Source of the DNA: Agromyces sp. G08B096
GTDB lineage: Bacteria; Actinomycetota; Actinomycetes; Actinomycetales; Microbacteriaceae
NCBI RefSeq assembly: GCF_040267705.1
Contig: NZ_CP158374.1
Location: 496,001-560,000 of the forward strand
Reading direction: 5' to 3'
DNA: 64,000 nt
Shown here: in pieces, positions 16,718-25,440 of the stretch
Layout: the number at the start of each line of letters is the position of its first letter
Position numbering within the stretch: the stretch's first letter is position 1
Translations under genes and position numbers: made by a program
Notes under the pieces: model-generated
Seen by the model: only the letters and a program-made list of their open reading frames with translations
Database searches by the model: none
What the model was told of the DNA's origin: nothing

Positions 16718-18450
16718 GCGCGTTCGACGTGGTCGAGGCGTCGATCGCCGAGCTCAGGGGCGCCCTCGAGCGCGGCGCCGCAACGAGCGTGCAGCTCGTG
16801 CAGGCGTACCTCGAGCGCATCGCCGCGTACGACGCCCCGGGCACGGAGACCGCGCTGAACGCCGTCGTGGTGCCCAATCCCGAGGCCCTCGCCGAGGCCG
16901 CCGCGTCCGATGCCCGGCGCGAGCGGGGCGAGCTGCTCGGCCCGCTCGACGGCATCCCGTACACCGCCAAAGACAGTTATCTCGTCCGCGGCCTCACGGC
17001 CGCCGCTGGCAGCCTGGCGTTCGAGCACCTCGTCGCGCAGCGCGACGCGTTCACGATCGAGCGGCTGCGCGGCTCCGGCGCGATCTGCCTCGGCCTGACG
17101 AACATGCCCCCGATGGCGAACGGGGGCATGCAGCGCGGGGTGTACGGCCGCGCCGAGTCGCCGTACAACGCCCGCTACCTCACCGCGGCCTTCGGGTCGG
17201 GCTCGTCCAACGGGTCGGGCACGGCGACCGCGGCGAGCTTCGCGGCGTTCGGCCTGGGCGAGGAGACCTGGTCGTCGGGGCGCGCGCCCGCCTCGAACAA
17301 CGCGCTCTGCGCCTACACCCCGAGCCGGGGCATCATCTCGGTGCGCGGCAACTGGCCGCTCGTGCCCACGATGGACGTCGTCGTGCCGCACACCCGCACG
17401 ATGGCCGACCTGCTCGAGGTGCTCGACGTGATCGTCGCCGACGACCCCGAGACCCGCGGCGACTTCTGGCGGGCGCAGCCGTGGATCGAGCTGCCGGCCG
17501 CGTCGGCGGTGCGGCCCGCGTCGTATCCGGCGCTGGCGCCCGCGGATGTCCCCGAGGCGAAGGCGGCCCTCGCCGGCAAGCGGTTCGGCGTGCCACGCAT
17601 GTACGTGAACGCCGACCCGGAGGCCGGCACGGCCGAGCCCGGCGGCTCGGTCGGCATCGGCGGCCCCACCGGCCGGCGCATCGAGACCCGTGCGTCCGTG
17701 ATCGAGCTGTGGGAGGCAGCGCGGGCGGACCTCGAGGCGGCGGGCGCCCAGGTCGTGCTCGTCGACTTCCCGGCGGTGTCGAACTACGAGGGCGATCGTC
17801 CCGGTGCCCCGACGATCGCGACGCGCGGGCTCGTCAGCCATGAGTACCTGCGACGCGAGATCGTCGACCTGTCGGCGTGGGCGTGGGACGACTTCCTCCG
17901 GGCGAACGGCGACCCGGCGCTCGGCACGCTCGCCGACGTCGACGGCGCCCGCATCTTCCCGCACCCCGAAGGCGCGCTGCCCGACCGCTACGACGGCTTC
18001 GAGGACGACATCATCGCCTACCCCGACTGGGTTCGGGCGCACGGGGATGCCACCCTGACCGGCATCCCGGAGCTCGAGGCGGGCCTCCGCGGGCTCGAGG
18101 AGACCCGCCGCCTCGACCTCGAGGTGTGGATGGACCGGCTCGGACTCGACGCCGTCGTCTTCCCCGCCGTCGCCGACGTCGGCCCGGCCGACATGGACGT
18201 GAACGAGGCATCCGCGGATCTCGGCTGGCGCAACGGCGTGTGGGTGGCGAACGGCAACCTCGTGCCGCGCCACCTCGGCATCCCGACCGTCACCGTGCCG
18301 ATGGGCACGATGGCCGACATCGGCATGCCGGTGGGACTCACGTTCGCCGGCCGCGCCTACGACGACACGGCGCTGCTCGCGCTCGCGGCCGCGTTCGAGG
18401 CGACCGGCGGGCGCCGCACCGAGCCGCCCCGCACGCCCCGGCTCGGCTGA
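16714..18450 (+). CDS. Amidase-signature hydrolase coupled to the deiminase
   Basis: 578 residues, with the start overlapping the deiminase stop as ATGA. The amidase signature is complete but diverged: Lys86 (YTAKDSY), cis-Ser154 (FGSGSSNGSG) and nucleophile Ser178 (EETWSSGRAPAS), with the usual 24-residue serine spacing. The N-terminal EASIAELRGALERGAATSVQ helix is typical. Family members hydrolyse amides, carbamoyl compounds or allophanate. Coupling to a guanidine deiminase suggests that it finishes hydrolysis of a ureido product such as N-carbamoylputrescine; this is inference. Longer than the family core (about 450-500) owing to insertions around 230-340. Confidence 0.82.
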   Translation: MSAFDVVEASIAELRGALERGAATSVQLVQAYLERIAAYDAPGTETALNAVVVPNPEALAEAAASDARRERGELLGPLDGIPYTAKDSYLVRGLTAAAGSLAFEHLVAQRDAFTIERLRGSGAICLGLTNMPPMANGGMQRGVYGRAESPYNARYLTAAFGSGSSNGSGTATAASFAAFGLGEETWSSGRAPASNNALCAYTPSRGIISVRGNWPLVPTMDVVVPHTRTMADLLEVLDVIVADDPETRGDFWRAQPWIELPAASAVRPASYPALAPADVPEAKAALAGKRFGVPRMYVNADPEAGTAEPGGSVGIGGPTGRRIETRASVIELWEAARADLEAAGAQVVLVDFPAVSNYEGDRPGAPTIATRGLVSHEYLRREIVDLSAWAWDDFLRANGDPALGTLADVDGARIFPHPEGALPDRYDGFEDDIIAYPDWVRAHGDATLTGIPELEAGLRGLEETRRLDLEVWMDRLGLDAVVFPAVADVGPADMDVNEASADLGWRNGVWVANGNLVPRHLGIPTVTVPMGTMADIGMPVGLTFAGRAYDDTALLALAAAFEATGGRRTEPPRTPRLG

Positions 18451-18494
18451 CCGGGCCCGGGCGCGCGGCTGAAGGCGCTCCCAGACGGCGGGCC

Positions 18495-18500
18495 TACGCT
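18495..18500 (+). promoter_or_regulatory. -10 hexamer of the SDR gene
   Basis: TACGCT lies 63 nt before the ATG at 18564, so this gene has a leader and uses GGAAGGA as its ribosome site. Confidence 0.35.
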
Positions 18501-18563
18501 GAGCGTGGACGGGCCGCCCGAGAAGGGATCCCGGCTCCGCGCCCGCCCGGGAAGGACCATCCC

Positions 18564-19319
18564 ATGGCTCAGTACGACGTGCACGGCCGCTCCGCGATCG
18601 TGACCGGGGCTGGCAGCGGCATCGGCCGCTCGGTCGCGCTCCTGCTCGCGGCGAACGGCGCCTCGGTCGTCGTGAACGACCTGAACGCGGAGCACGCCGA
18701 GCGCGTGGTCTCCGAGATCCGTGACGCCGGCGGCACGGCGACGGCGTCGGTCGGCGATGTGACGGATGCCTCGTGGATCGCCTCCTCCGTCGAGGAGGCC
18801 AACGCGCTCGCGCCCCTCAAGATCGCCGTGAACAACGCCGGCATCGGCGGAGCAGCCGCCCTCGTCGGCGACTATCCCGACGACAGCTGGGACAAGGTCA
18901 TCGGCATCAACCTCAACTCGATCTTCCACAACCTGAAGGCGCAGCTGCCCGCGATCGCCGCGAACGGCGGCGGCGCGGTCGTGAACATCGCCTCCATCCT
19001 CGGCAGCGTGGGCTTCGCGAACTCGTCCGCCTACGTCAGCGCGAAGCACGGCGTCGTCGGCCTCACGAAGAACGCCGCCGTCGAATACGCCACCCAGGGA
19101 GTCCGCGTGAACTCCGTGGGCCCGGGCTTCATCAAGACGCCGCTCATCGACGCCAACCTCGACGACGCGGCCCAGCAGTTCCTCGTGTCGAAGCATCCGA
19201 TCGGCCGGCTCGGCGAGCCCGACGAGGTGGCCGCACTCGTGGCGTTCCTCGCGAGCGACGCGGCGAGCTTCATCACCGGCAGCTACCACCTCGTCGACGG
19301 CGGGTACACCGCCGTCTGA
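18564..19319 (+). CDS. Short-chain dehydrogenase/reductase
   Basis: 251 residues, classical SDR length. NAD(P)-binding TGAGSGIG at about 12-19, Asp in VVNDLNAEH consistent with NAD preference, NNAGIGG, and the catalytic Ser-Tyr-Lys in NIASILGSVG / SAYVSAKHG. C-terminal GSYHLVDGGYTAV is typical. Ribosome site GGAAGGA. The gene follows the amidase by 113 bp with its own -10 box, so it is probably not in that operon. Substrate cannot be assigned. Confidence 0.85.
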   Translation: MAQYDVHGRSAIVTGAGSGIGRSVALLLAANGASVVVNDLNAEHAERVVSEIRDAGGTATASVGDVTDASWIASSVEEANALAPLKIAVNNAGIGGAAALVGDYPDDSWDKVIGINLNSIFHNLKAQLPAIAANGGGAVVNIASILGSVGFANSSAYVSAKHGVVGLTKNAAVEYATQGVRVNSVGPGFIKTPLIDANLDDAAQQFLVSKHPIGRLGEPDEVAALVAFLASDAASFITGSYHLVDGGYTAV

Positions 19320-19344
19320 CGCGGGTGCTGTGGCCCGGCTCTCC

Positions 19345-19350
19345 TAGGCT
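19345..19350 (+). promoter_or_regulatory. -10 hexamer, leaderless GTG start at 19357
   Basis: TAGGCT followed by 6 nt and GTG 19357. Confidence 0.5.
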
Positions 19351-19356
19351 GAGGGC

Positions 19357-21219
19357 GTGTCCGCCACCAGAGCCGCCGCCCTCCTGCTGACCGCAGCGCT
19401 CCTCTCCGGGGCCAGCGCCGCCACCGCATCGCCAGCGGTCGCCGCGCCGGCGGCCGCGACCGCGGCGCCCGTGGCGGCGGCCGTGCCCGCCGACGTCGAC
19501 GACTTCTCCTTCGACTCGTTCACGGGCGAGTACACCCTCGGGCGCGACGCCGAGGGCCGCTCCACGCTCACGACCGTCGAGACGCTCGTCGCGCGGTTCC
19601 CCGAGACCGACCAGAACCGGGGCATCCGCCGCTCCCTCGTCGACACGTACGACGGCCATCCGACCGGGCTCGACGTCGTCTCCGTGACCGACGAGACCGG
19701 CGCTCCGCGCCCGTACGAGGAGGACTCCGAGGACGGCGTCGTCACCCTCACGATCGCCGCGGACGACTACGTGCACGGCGCGCAGACCTACGTCATCACC
19801 TACACGCAGCACGATGTGACCCGGTTCTTCGCCGACACAGATGCGGACGAGTTCTACTGGGACGTCAACGGCACCGACTGGGCGCAGCCGTTCGCGCGCG
19901 TCACCGCCGACGTCCAGCTCGCCGACGGGCTCGCCGAGCACGCCACGGGCGCCGTCGACGCGGCCTCGGGAGCGGCAGGCGCCGACGGGCCGGCGACGAT
20001 CGCCGAGACCGACGACGGCTGGCGGTTCGAGGCCACCGCCCTCGGGCCGGGCGAGAACCTCACGTTCGCGATCGGGTTCGAACCGGGCACATTCACCCCG
20101 CGGCCCGACGGGTTCACGGCCATGCCCTTCCCCGCGCTCTCCGCCGGGGGCGCCCTGCTCGCGCTGCTCGCCGCCGCGTGGGCCGGCGTCGTGCGCCGGC
20201 GTCGATTGCGGGATGCCCCGGGCCGGCCGGTCATCGTCCCCGAGTACCTGCCGCCCAAGGGGGTCGGGGTGCTGCTCGCCTCGGTGATCGGCAAGCACAC
20301 CACGCACGCGATCCCGGCTGAGATCCTCCAGCTCGCCGTCCTCGGCCGCGTCCGGGTCGTCGAGGTGGAGAAGTCGGGCTGGCTGAGCTCGAAACCGGCG
20401 TTCGAACTCGAGTACGTCGACGAGCGCGACCGCCGCACCCGCGGGCTCCGCGATGTGCCGCCGACGGCCGACGACGTCGAGGCGCTGCACGCCCTCTTCG
20501 GCGCGACCCTCACCCCCGGCGAGCGCCGGGAGCTCGGGTCGAGCGATCAGAAAGCGGCGAAGCGGCTGCACGAGCTCGTCGTCGCGGTCGCCCGCCGGGC
20601 CACCTCTGACGGCTACCGGCGGAAGCTCCCCGGCGGCCTCATCGCAGGGGTGCTCGCGGCCGCCACTGCCGCGTTCGCGGCGGCCTTCGTCTTCGCCGTC
20701 GTCTCGTTCGACCAGGCCGTCGGCGGATTCTGGCCGCTCGCGACGCTGATCGTCGCCGGGCTCGCCTTCGTCGCCGCCATCGTGCTCGTCGCGAAGGTGC
20801 CGCTCGAGTCGAAGGGCGCCGAGCTCCGCGACCACCTCGCGGGGCTCGAGCTGTACATCCGCCTCGCGGAGAAGGACCGGCTCGCGTATCTGCAGTCGCC
20901 GCAGGGCGCCCTCCGCGAGCCTGTCGCCGCAGGGGACCCCGAGCAGGTGCTCCAGCTCAACGAGAGACTGCTGCCCTGGGCCGTGCTCCTCGGCCAGGAG
21001 AAGGCGTGGACCGCCGAGCTCGGCCGGGCCTACGAGCGCCTCGGCCGTCAGCCCGACTGGTACACCGGCCAGCATGCGTTCAACGCCGCGGTCTTCGCGT
21101 CGGCGATCGGCGGCATGAGCCAGAGCGTCACCTCGACGTACTCCGCCGCCAGCGGCGGCTCCGCGGGCGGCGCCTCGTCCGGCGGCGGCGGTGGCGGCGG
21201 CGGAGGCGGTGGGGTGTAG
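19357..21219 (+). CDS. DUF2207-domain exported membrane protein with a glycine tail
   Basis: 620 residues from GTG 19357. The signal peptide (residues 1-34, ending in an Ala-rich SPAVAAPAAA) is followed by an extracytoplasmic DUF2207 domain (about 45-245; FSFDSFTGEYTLGRDAEGRS and VITYTQHDVTRFF). Three membrane segments lie near 257-280, 427-450 and 457-480, with a cytosolic region between the first and second. The C-terminus is low complexity, SAASGGSAGGASS plus 12 glycines and Val. This is the standard layout of the widespread actinobacterial DUF2207 proteins, whose role is unknown. Convergent with the molybdoenzyme gene. Confidence 0.82.
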   Translation: MSATRAAALLLTAALLSGASAATASPAVAAPAAATAAPVAAAVPADVDDFSFDSFTGEYTLGRDAEGRSTLTTVETLVARFPETDQNRGIRRSLVDTYDGHPTGLDVVSVTDETGAPRPYEEDSEDGVVTLTIAADDYVHGAQTYVITYTQHDVTRFFADTDADEFYWDVNGTDWAQPFARVTADVQLADGLAEHATGAVDAASGAAGADGPATIAETDDGWRFEATALGPGENLTFAIGFEPGTFTPRPDGFTAMPFPALSAGGALLALLAAAWAGVVRRRRLRDAPGRPVIVPEYLPPKGVGVLLASVIGKHTTHAIPAEILQLAVLGRVRVVEVEKSGWLSSKPAFELEYVDERDRRTRGLRDVPPTADDVEALHALFGATLTPGERRELGSSDQKAAKRLHELVVAVARRATSDGYRRKLPGGLIAGVLAAATAAFAAAFVFAVVSFDQAVGGFWPLATLIVAGLAFVAAIVLVAKVPLESKGAELRDHLAGLELYIRLAEKDRLAYLQSPQGALREPVAAGDPEQVLQLNERLLPWAVLLGQEKAWTAELGRAYERLGRQPDWYTGQHAFNAAVFASAIGGMSQSVTSTYSAASGGSAGGASSGGGGGGGGGGGV

Positions 21220-21244
21220 CAAGGAGCGTTGCTGCCCTGACCGC

Positions 21245-22765
21245 TCAGCCGACCTCGACATCGACGGTGTGCAGCCCGGTCGCGCCGTCGGGCACGACGC
21301 CCTGTTCGACCGCCGTCTGCACTTCGCCGTCCGCGCTCGTCGCACGAACGCGGAGGGTGTGACTGCCGGCCGAGGCATCCGCCCAGTCGTACCGCCACTG
21401 CACCCACGTGTCGGCCGAGATCGCGGTGGCGAGCCGGGCGGGGCGCCACGGCCCATCGTCGATCTGCACGTCGACGGCGGCGATGCCGACGTGCTGGTGC
21501 CACGCCACCCCGGCCACGACGATGCGCCCGGCCGTCAGCGCCTGCCCGCGCCTCGGGACGTCGATACGGCTCGACAGCTTCACCGGTCCGCGCTCGCTCC
21601 AACCGCGATCCGTCCAGTAGGCGGATGCCTCGTCGAACCGGGTGACCTCGAGCTCGGTGACCCATTTCGTGGCCGACACGTAGCCGTAGAGGCCGGGCAC
21701 GACCATGCGGACGGGGAACCCGTGCTCGAGCGGCAGCGGTTCGCCGTTCATCCCGACCGCGAGGATGGCGTCGCGGTCGTCCTGCAGTACGGCAAGGGGC
21801 GTCGACGCCGTGAACCCGTCGATCGAGCGCGACAGCACCATGTCGGCCTCGGCGGTCGGCTCGGCCCTGGCGAGGAGTTCCCGGATGGGGTGGCCGAGCC
21901 ATACCGCGGTGCCGATGAGTGAACCGCCGACCTCGTTCGACACGCACGCGAGGGTCGTCGTGCTCTCGGCGAGCGGGAGGGCGAGGAGCTCGTCCCAGGT
22001 GATCGTCACCTCGCGTGCGACGAGACCGTGGATGCGCAGGCGCCAGCCGGACGGGTCGATCTCGGGCACGCGGAGCGCGGTGTCGATGCGGTAGAAGTCG
22101 GCGTTCGGCGTGATGAGCGGCGTGAGGCCGTCGACGTCGAGGGCGGCACCGGCCGGGATGATCGCCGTCGTCGTCGGACGGGGCAGGACGACGGCGTCGC
22201 GGAGGGCCTGCACCGCGCGGCGTCCGGTCTGCAGGGCCGTCCCGGCGAGCGCGGCGAGGAGGCCCAGCGCCGCGCTGCCCCCGGCCCAGGCGAGGAAGCG
22301 CCGACGATTCTGGTCGGGCTCGGGGAGGCGTCGCACGAGCAGCGTCACCGCGAGGGCGCCGGCCGCACCGGCCACGAGTGAAGGCAGGACCGCGAGGGGG
22401 CCCGCGCCCGATCTCGTGGCAGCTGCGACCGCGCCCACGACGCCGAGCGCGATGAACACGACCCGCCCCCAGGGCGGGCGGCGGGCTTCCAGCACCCCGG
22501 CTGCGCCGGAGACGGCGAGCAGCACGAGCAGGATGCCGCCGATCAGGGCGAGCTTGTCGGCCGTGCCGAAGAGCCCGATCGCGGCATCCTTCGCCCACGG
22601 CGGGGCGAGGTCGACGAGCGCTGCGCCGACCACGACCACCGGTCCGGACTCGGGCGCCGCGACGGCGGCGGCGAGCTCGCCGAGCCCCGCCGCGACGGCT
22701 GCGGCCGCGACGCCCGCGAGCGCCTCGCGCCACCGCCCGGTGCGGCGCGGCTGGGGGCCGGACAT
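21245..22765 (-). CDS. Membrane-anchored sulfite-oxidase-like molybdopterin oxidoreductase
   Basis: 506 residues from ATG 22765, with TACGCT 6 nt upstream. The first 165 residues hold four or five hydrophobic segments (about 15-50, 72-92, 101-117, 124-143, 158-175). The oxidoreductase molybdopterin domain (about 200-370) has the Mo-ligand Cys244 in TTLACVSNEVGG and the loop VPGLYGYVSATKWVTELEV. The C-terminal Mo-co dimerisation domain (about 390-500) includes VAGVAWHQHVGIAAVDVQID. The family includes sulfite oxidases and the MsrP catalytic subunit. Here membrane helices are fused directly to it, so the electron acceptor may be a quinone or a cytochrome; substrate unknown. Confidence 0.85.
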   Translation of the reverse strand: MSGPQPRRTGRWREALAGVAAAAVAAGLGELAAAVAAPESGPVVVVGAALVDLAPPWAKDAAIGLFGTADKLALIGGILLVLLAVSGAAGVLEARRPPWGRVVFIALGVVGAVAAATRSGAGPLAVLPSLVAGAAGALAVTLLVRRLPEPDQNRRRFLAWAGGSAALGLLAALAGTALQTGRRAVQALRDAVVLPRPTTTAIIPAGAALDVDGLTPLITPNADFYRIDTALRVPEIDPSGWRLRIHGLVAREVTITWDELLALPLAESTTTLACVSNEVGGSLIGTAVWLGHPIRELLARAEPTAEADMVLSRSIDGFTASTPLAVLQDDRDAILAVGMNGEPLPLEHGFPVRMVVPGLYGYVSATKWVTELEVTRFDEASAYWTDRGWSERGPVKLSSRIDVPRRGQALTAGRIVVAGVAWHQHVGIAAVDVQIDDGPWRPARLATAISADTWVQWRYDWADASAGSHTLRVRATSADGEVQTAVEQGVVPDGATGLHTVDVEVG

Positions 22766-22771
22766 GCGCCC

Positions 22772-22777
22772 AGCGTA
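22772..22777 (-). promoter_or_regulatory. -10 hexamer, leaderless start at 22765
   Basis: TACGCT on the minus strand, 6 nt before the ATG. Confidence 0.5.
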
Positions 22778-22807
22778 ACCGGGCTGCCGTCTGGCGGCGC
22801 CGGTACG

Positions 22808-22813
22808 TAGGCT
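22808..22813 (+). promoter_or_regulatory. -10 hexamer of the quinone-reductase-like gene
   Basis: TAGGCT, 42 nt before ATG 22856. The leader contains a small GGGGCG/CGCCCC hairpin and a GGAGGAAGGG ribosome site. Confidence 0.4.
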
Positions 22814-22855
22814 GGCAGGTGGGGCGCGACGCCCCACCGGAGGAAGGGGCACGGC

Positions 22856-23800
22856 ATGCCGTTCGCGATCCAGTACGACCGATTCGGCGGACCCGAGGTG
22901 CTGGAGCTGCGTGAGATCCCGTACTCGACGCCGGGGCCGGGTCAGGTCGTCGTCGAGGTGCGCGCCGCCGGCGTGAACCCGATCGACTGGAAGCTGCGCG
23001 CCGCGATCCGTCCGAGCGGCGAACTGCACGGCTGGCGTGGCGTCGGAACGGATGCCGCGGGCGTCGTCACCGCGGTCGCCTCCGACGTCGATGAGGTCGC
23101 CCCGGGTGATGAGGTCATCGTCTCCGACGCGAAGGGCGCGTACGCCACGGAGCTCGTCGTCGGTGCCGGACATGTCGCCCGGAAGCCCGCTGGCCTTCCG
23201 TGGGAGCAGGCGGCGGCGATCCCGATCCCCGCCGGCACTGCTTACCAGGTGCTCCGCTCGCTCGGCGTGGGGAAGGGCGACACCCTGCTCTGGCACGCGG
23301 GCTCGGGCTCGGTCGGCCAGTTCGCGATCCAGTTCGCACGGGCGGCCGGCGCAGAGGTCTTCGCCACGGCGAGCGAGCGCAATCACGACCGGCTCCGCGA
23401 GCTCGGAGCGATCCCCGTGACCTATGGCGAGGGCCTCGCCGACCGGGTCCGTGCCGCGGCGCCCGGCGGGATCACGGTCGCGGTCGACGCTGCCGGCACC
23501 GACGAGGCGATCGCCGTGTCGAAGGAGCTCGTCGCCGACCACGACCGCATCGGCACGATCGTCCAGGGCGCGAAGGCCGCCGAGCTCGGCATCCGCGCCT
23601 GGAGCGGCGGCAACCCCGTGCCGCTCACCGCCGAAGAGCTGGCCCTCCGCGCCGAGGCCGTGCCCTACGCCGCCGAGCTCGCCGCGCGAGGCGAACTCGA
23701 CATCGAGATCGCGCACCGGTACCCGCTCGCCGAGGCCGCGGAGGCCCACCGGCAGAGCGAGACCGGCCACGTGCGCGGGAAGATCGTCCTGCTGCCGTAG
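22856..23800 (+). CDS. Zinc-free medium-chain dehydrogenase, quinone-oxidoreductase type
   Basis: 314 residues with a strong GGAGGAAGGG site. It shows MDR-superfamily features of the QOR group: MPFAIQYDRFGGPEVLELRE, the VRAAGVNPIDWKLR element, PAGTAYQVLRSLGV and the NADPH-binding HAGSGSVGQFAIQFARAAGA (about 145-165). It has a short C-terminal HYPLAEAAEAHR-like segment. Zinc-binding cysteines are absent. These enzymes reduce quinones or enones with NADPH. The next gene has its own leaderless promoter, so this is probably monocistronic. Confidence 0.82.
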   Translation: MPFAIQYDRFGGPEVLELREIPYSTPGPGQVVVEVRAAGVNPIDWKLRAAIRPSGELHGWRGVGTDAAGVVTAVASDVDEVAPGDEVIVSDAKGAYATELVVGAGHVARKPAGLPWEQAAAIPIPAGTAYQVLRSLGVGKGDTLLWHAGSGSVGQFAIQFARAAGAEVFATASERNHDRLRELGAIPVTYGEGLADRVRAAAPGGITVAVDAAGTDEAIAVSKELVADHDRIGTIVQGAKAAELGIRAWSGGNPVPLTAEELALRAEAVPYAAELAARGELDIEIAHRYPLAEAAEAHRQSETGHVRGKIVLLP

Positions 23801-23872
23801 GTCGGGGTATCCCGATTCACAGCCCGGAATCAGGTCCATCTGCTCTTCGCTCCGACCGCCGCCGGATGGGCG

Positions 23873-23878
23873 TAGCGT
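23873..23878 (+). promoter_or_regulatory. -10 hexamer, leaderless start at 23886
   Basis: TAGCGT followed by 7 nt and ATG 23886. Confidence 0.5.
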
Positions 23879-23885
23879 CGGCGAT

Positions 23886-24686
23886 ATGAGCAGAACGTAT
23901 GTGATCACGGGTGCCGGATCCGGCATCGGCGCAGCCACCGCCGCCCTCCTCACCGAGGGTGGGAACCGCGTCATCGGCGTCGACCTGAAGGGCGCCGACA
24001 TCACCGCCGACCTCTCCACGCCAGACGGGCGCTCCGGCGCCGCACAGACGGCGATCGCCGAGGCCGACGGCCGAATCGACGCGGTCGTCGCCGCGGCCGG
24101 GATCTCGGCCCCCTCCGCCCTCACGGTCGCGGTGAATTATTTCGGCGTCGTCGGCTTCCTCGACGCGCTCGCGCCGACGCTCGCCGAGGCGGAGGCTCCG
24201 CGCATCGCGGTGGTGAGTTCGATGGCCTCGCTCCAGCCGAACTCGGCCGAGCTCGTCGAGGCGATGCTCGCCGGTGACGAGGCCCGCGCGCTGGAGCTCG
24301 GGGCGGCGCTCGCCGACCAGGGGCCCGAGGCGGGCTACCTGAACTACCCCTCCTCGAAGCGCGCCCTCAGTCGCTGGGTGCGCCGGGAGTCGATCACCGC
24401 CAGGTACGCGGGCGCCGGCATCCCGCTGAACGCCGTCGCACCCGGCACGGTGGTGACGCCGATGACGGCGCCGCTGCTGGAGAGCGAGGAGGGTCGGGCG
24501 ATGGTGGATGCCGCGGTGCCGATGCCGCTCAACGGCCACGCCGACCCCTCGGTGATCGCGCGCCTGCTCGTGTGGCTCACCAGCGAGGAGAACACCCACG
24601 TGACGGGCCAGACGATCTACATCGACGGCGGCGCCGACGCGACGCTGCGGGGCGACGACGTGTGGAGCTGGGCCGACCCGCGCTGA
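23886..24686 (+). CDS. SDR oxidoreductase, 3-alpha-hydroxysteroid-dehydrogenase-like
   Basis: 266 residues. TGAGSGIG at about 8-15 binds the cofactor and Asp in VIGVDLKGADI suggests NAD. The middle is shortened relative to classical SDRs, running from DITADLSTPDGR straight to VAAAGISAPSALTVAVNYFG, as in the HsdA-like subgroup. Catalytic residues are Ser in VVSSMASLQ and Tyr-x-x-x-Lys in NYPSSKRALSRWVRRE. C-terminus HVTGQTIYIDGGADATL. Natural substrate unknown. Leaderless promoter, 17 bp before a convergent gene end. Confidence 0.82.
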   Translation: MSRTYVITGAGSGIGAATAALLTEGGNRVIGVDLKGADITADLSTPDGRSGAAQTAIAEADGRIDAVVAAAGISAPSALTVAVNYFGVVGFLDALAPTLAEAEAPRIAVVSSMASLQPNSAELVEAMLAGDEARALELGAALADQGPEAGYLNYPSSKRALSRWVRRESITARYAGAGIPLNAVAPGTVVTPMTAPLLESEEGRAMVDAAVPMPLNGHADPSVIARLLVWLTSEENTHVTGQTIYIDGGADATLRGDDVWSWADPR

Positions 24687-24702
24687 GCGGCGCGGTGCGT
24701 CG

Positions 24703-25413
24703 TCAGCGCTCGGCGTGCGCGCGGACGAAGGCCGCCACGGCCGGCGCGAGCCCGGCGCCGACCTCGTCGGCCGGCCGCTTCCGGCCCTTCACCTCGAAGG
24801 AATGACCGCCGCCCTCGATCCACTCGAGGGCGGCGTTCGGGCCGATGCGGGCGGTCGCGTCGGCGAGCTGCTCGTTCGGGATCGCGAACGGGTCGTTCGT
24901 GCCCTGCAGGAACAGCATCGGCAGCGTGAGGCCGATGAGGTGCTCGTCCCTCGGGCGGTCGGGCTTGCCCGGCGGGTGCAACGGGTAGCCGACGAACACG
25001 AGTCCGGCGGCCGGCATCCCCTCGGCGACGGCCATCGAGGCCATGCGCCCGCCGTACGACTTGCCCGATGCCCAGATCGGCTCGCCGGCAGAGCCCGCCT
25101 CGGCGGCGAGGTGCTCGGCCGCCGCCACCGCGGCGCGCCAGGCGGCGATCGCCGGTGCCGGCCGGCCAGGCATCCGTCTGCCCTGCTCCCGGTACGGGAA
25201 GTTGAACCGCAGCGTCGCGAGTCCGGCGTCGCGCAGTGCGCGCGTGAAACCGGTGAGGAACGGATGCTCCAGGCCGGTGCCGGCCCCGTGCGCCACGACG
25301 ACGGTGGCATCGGCACCCGGCGGTCGCCCGCTCAGCGCTGAGACCGGTGCGCCGTCGACATCGAACTGCAGGGCGGTCTCGCCGGGATCGGCCGGCGCGG
25401 GCGAGTCGGTCAT
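24703..25413 (-). CDS. Alpha/beta hydrolase (TEX30/KANL3-like)
   Basis: 236 residues from ATG 25413 with GGGAG upstream. The fold is a compact alpha/beta hydrolase: VVVAHGAGTGLEHPFLTGF, the FNFPYREQGRRMPGRPAP segment typical of the KANL3/TEX30 group, nucleophile Ser in GKSYGGRMAS, acid Asp in QGTNDPFA and catalytic His in GGGHSFEVKGRK. Substrates of this group are not known. Probably alone; the downstream neighbour is convergent. Confidence 0.82.
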   Translation of the reverse strand: MTDSPAPADPGETALQFDVDGAPVSALSGRPPGADATVVVAHGAGTGLEHPFLTGFTRALRDAGLATLRFNFPYREQGRRMPGRPAPAIAAWRAAVAAAEHLAAEAGSAGEPIWASGKSYGGRMASMAVAEGMPAAGLVFVGYPLHPPGKPDRPRDEHLIGLTLPMLFLQGTNDPFAIPNEQLADATARIGPNAALEWIEGGGHSFEVKGRKRPADEVGAGLAPAVAAFVRAHAER

Positions 25414-25440
25414 GCTCCCATCGTCTCGCACCGGCGGGGA

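Noticed and set aside
21180..21219. GGC-rich microsatellite-like tract
   Set aside because: It is the in-frame polyglycine tail common in DUF2207 proteins, not an independent repeat.
19273..21456. 727-codon minus-strand open frame
   Set aside because: Shadow of the DUF2207 gene; no recognisable domain and biased composition.
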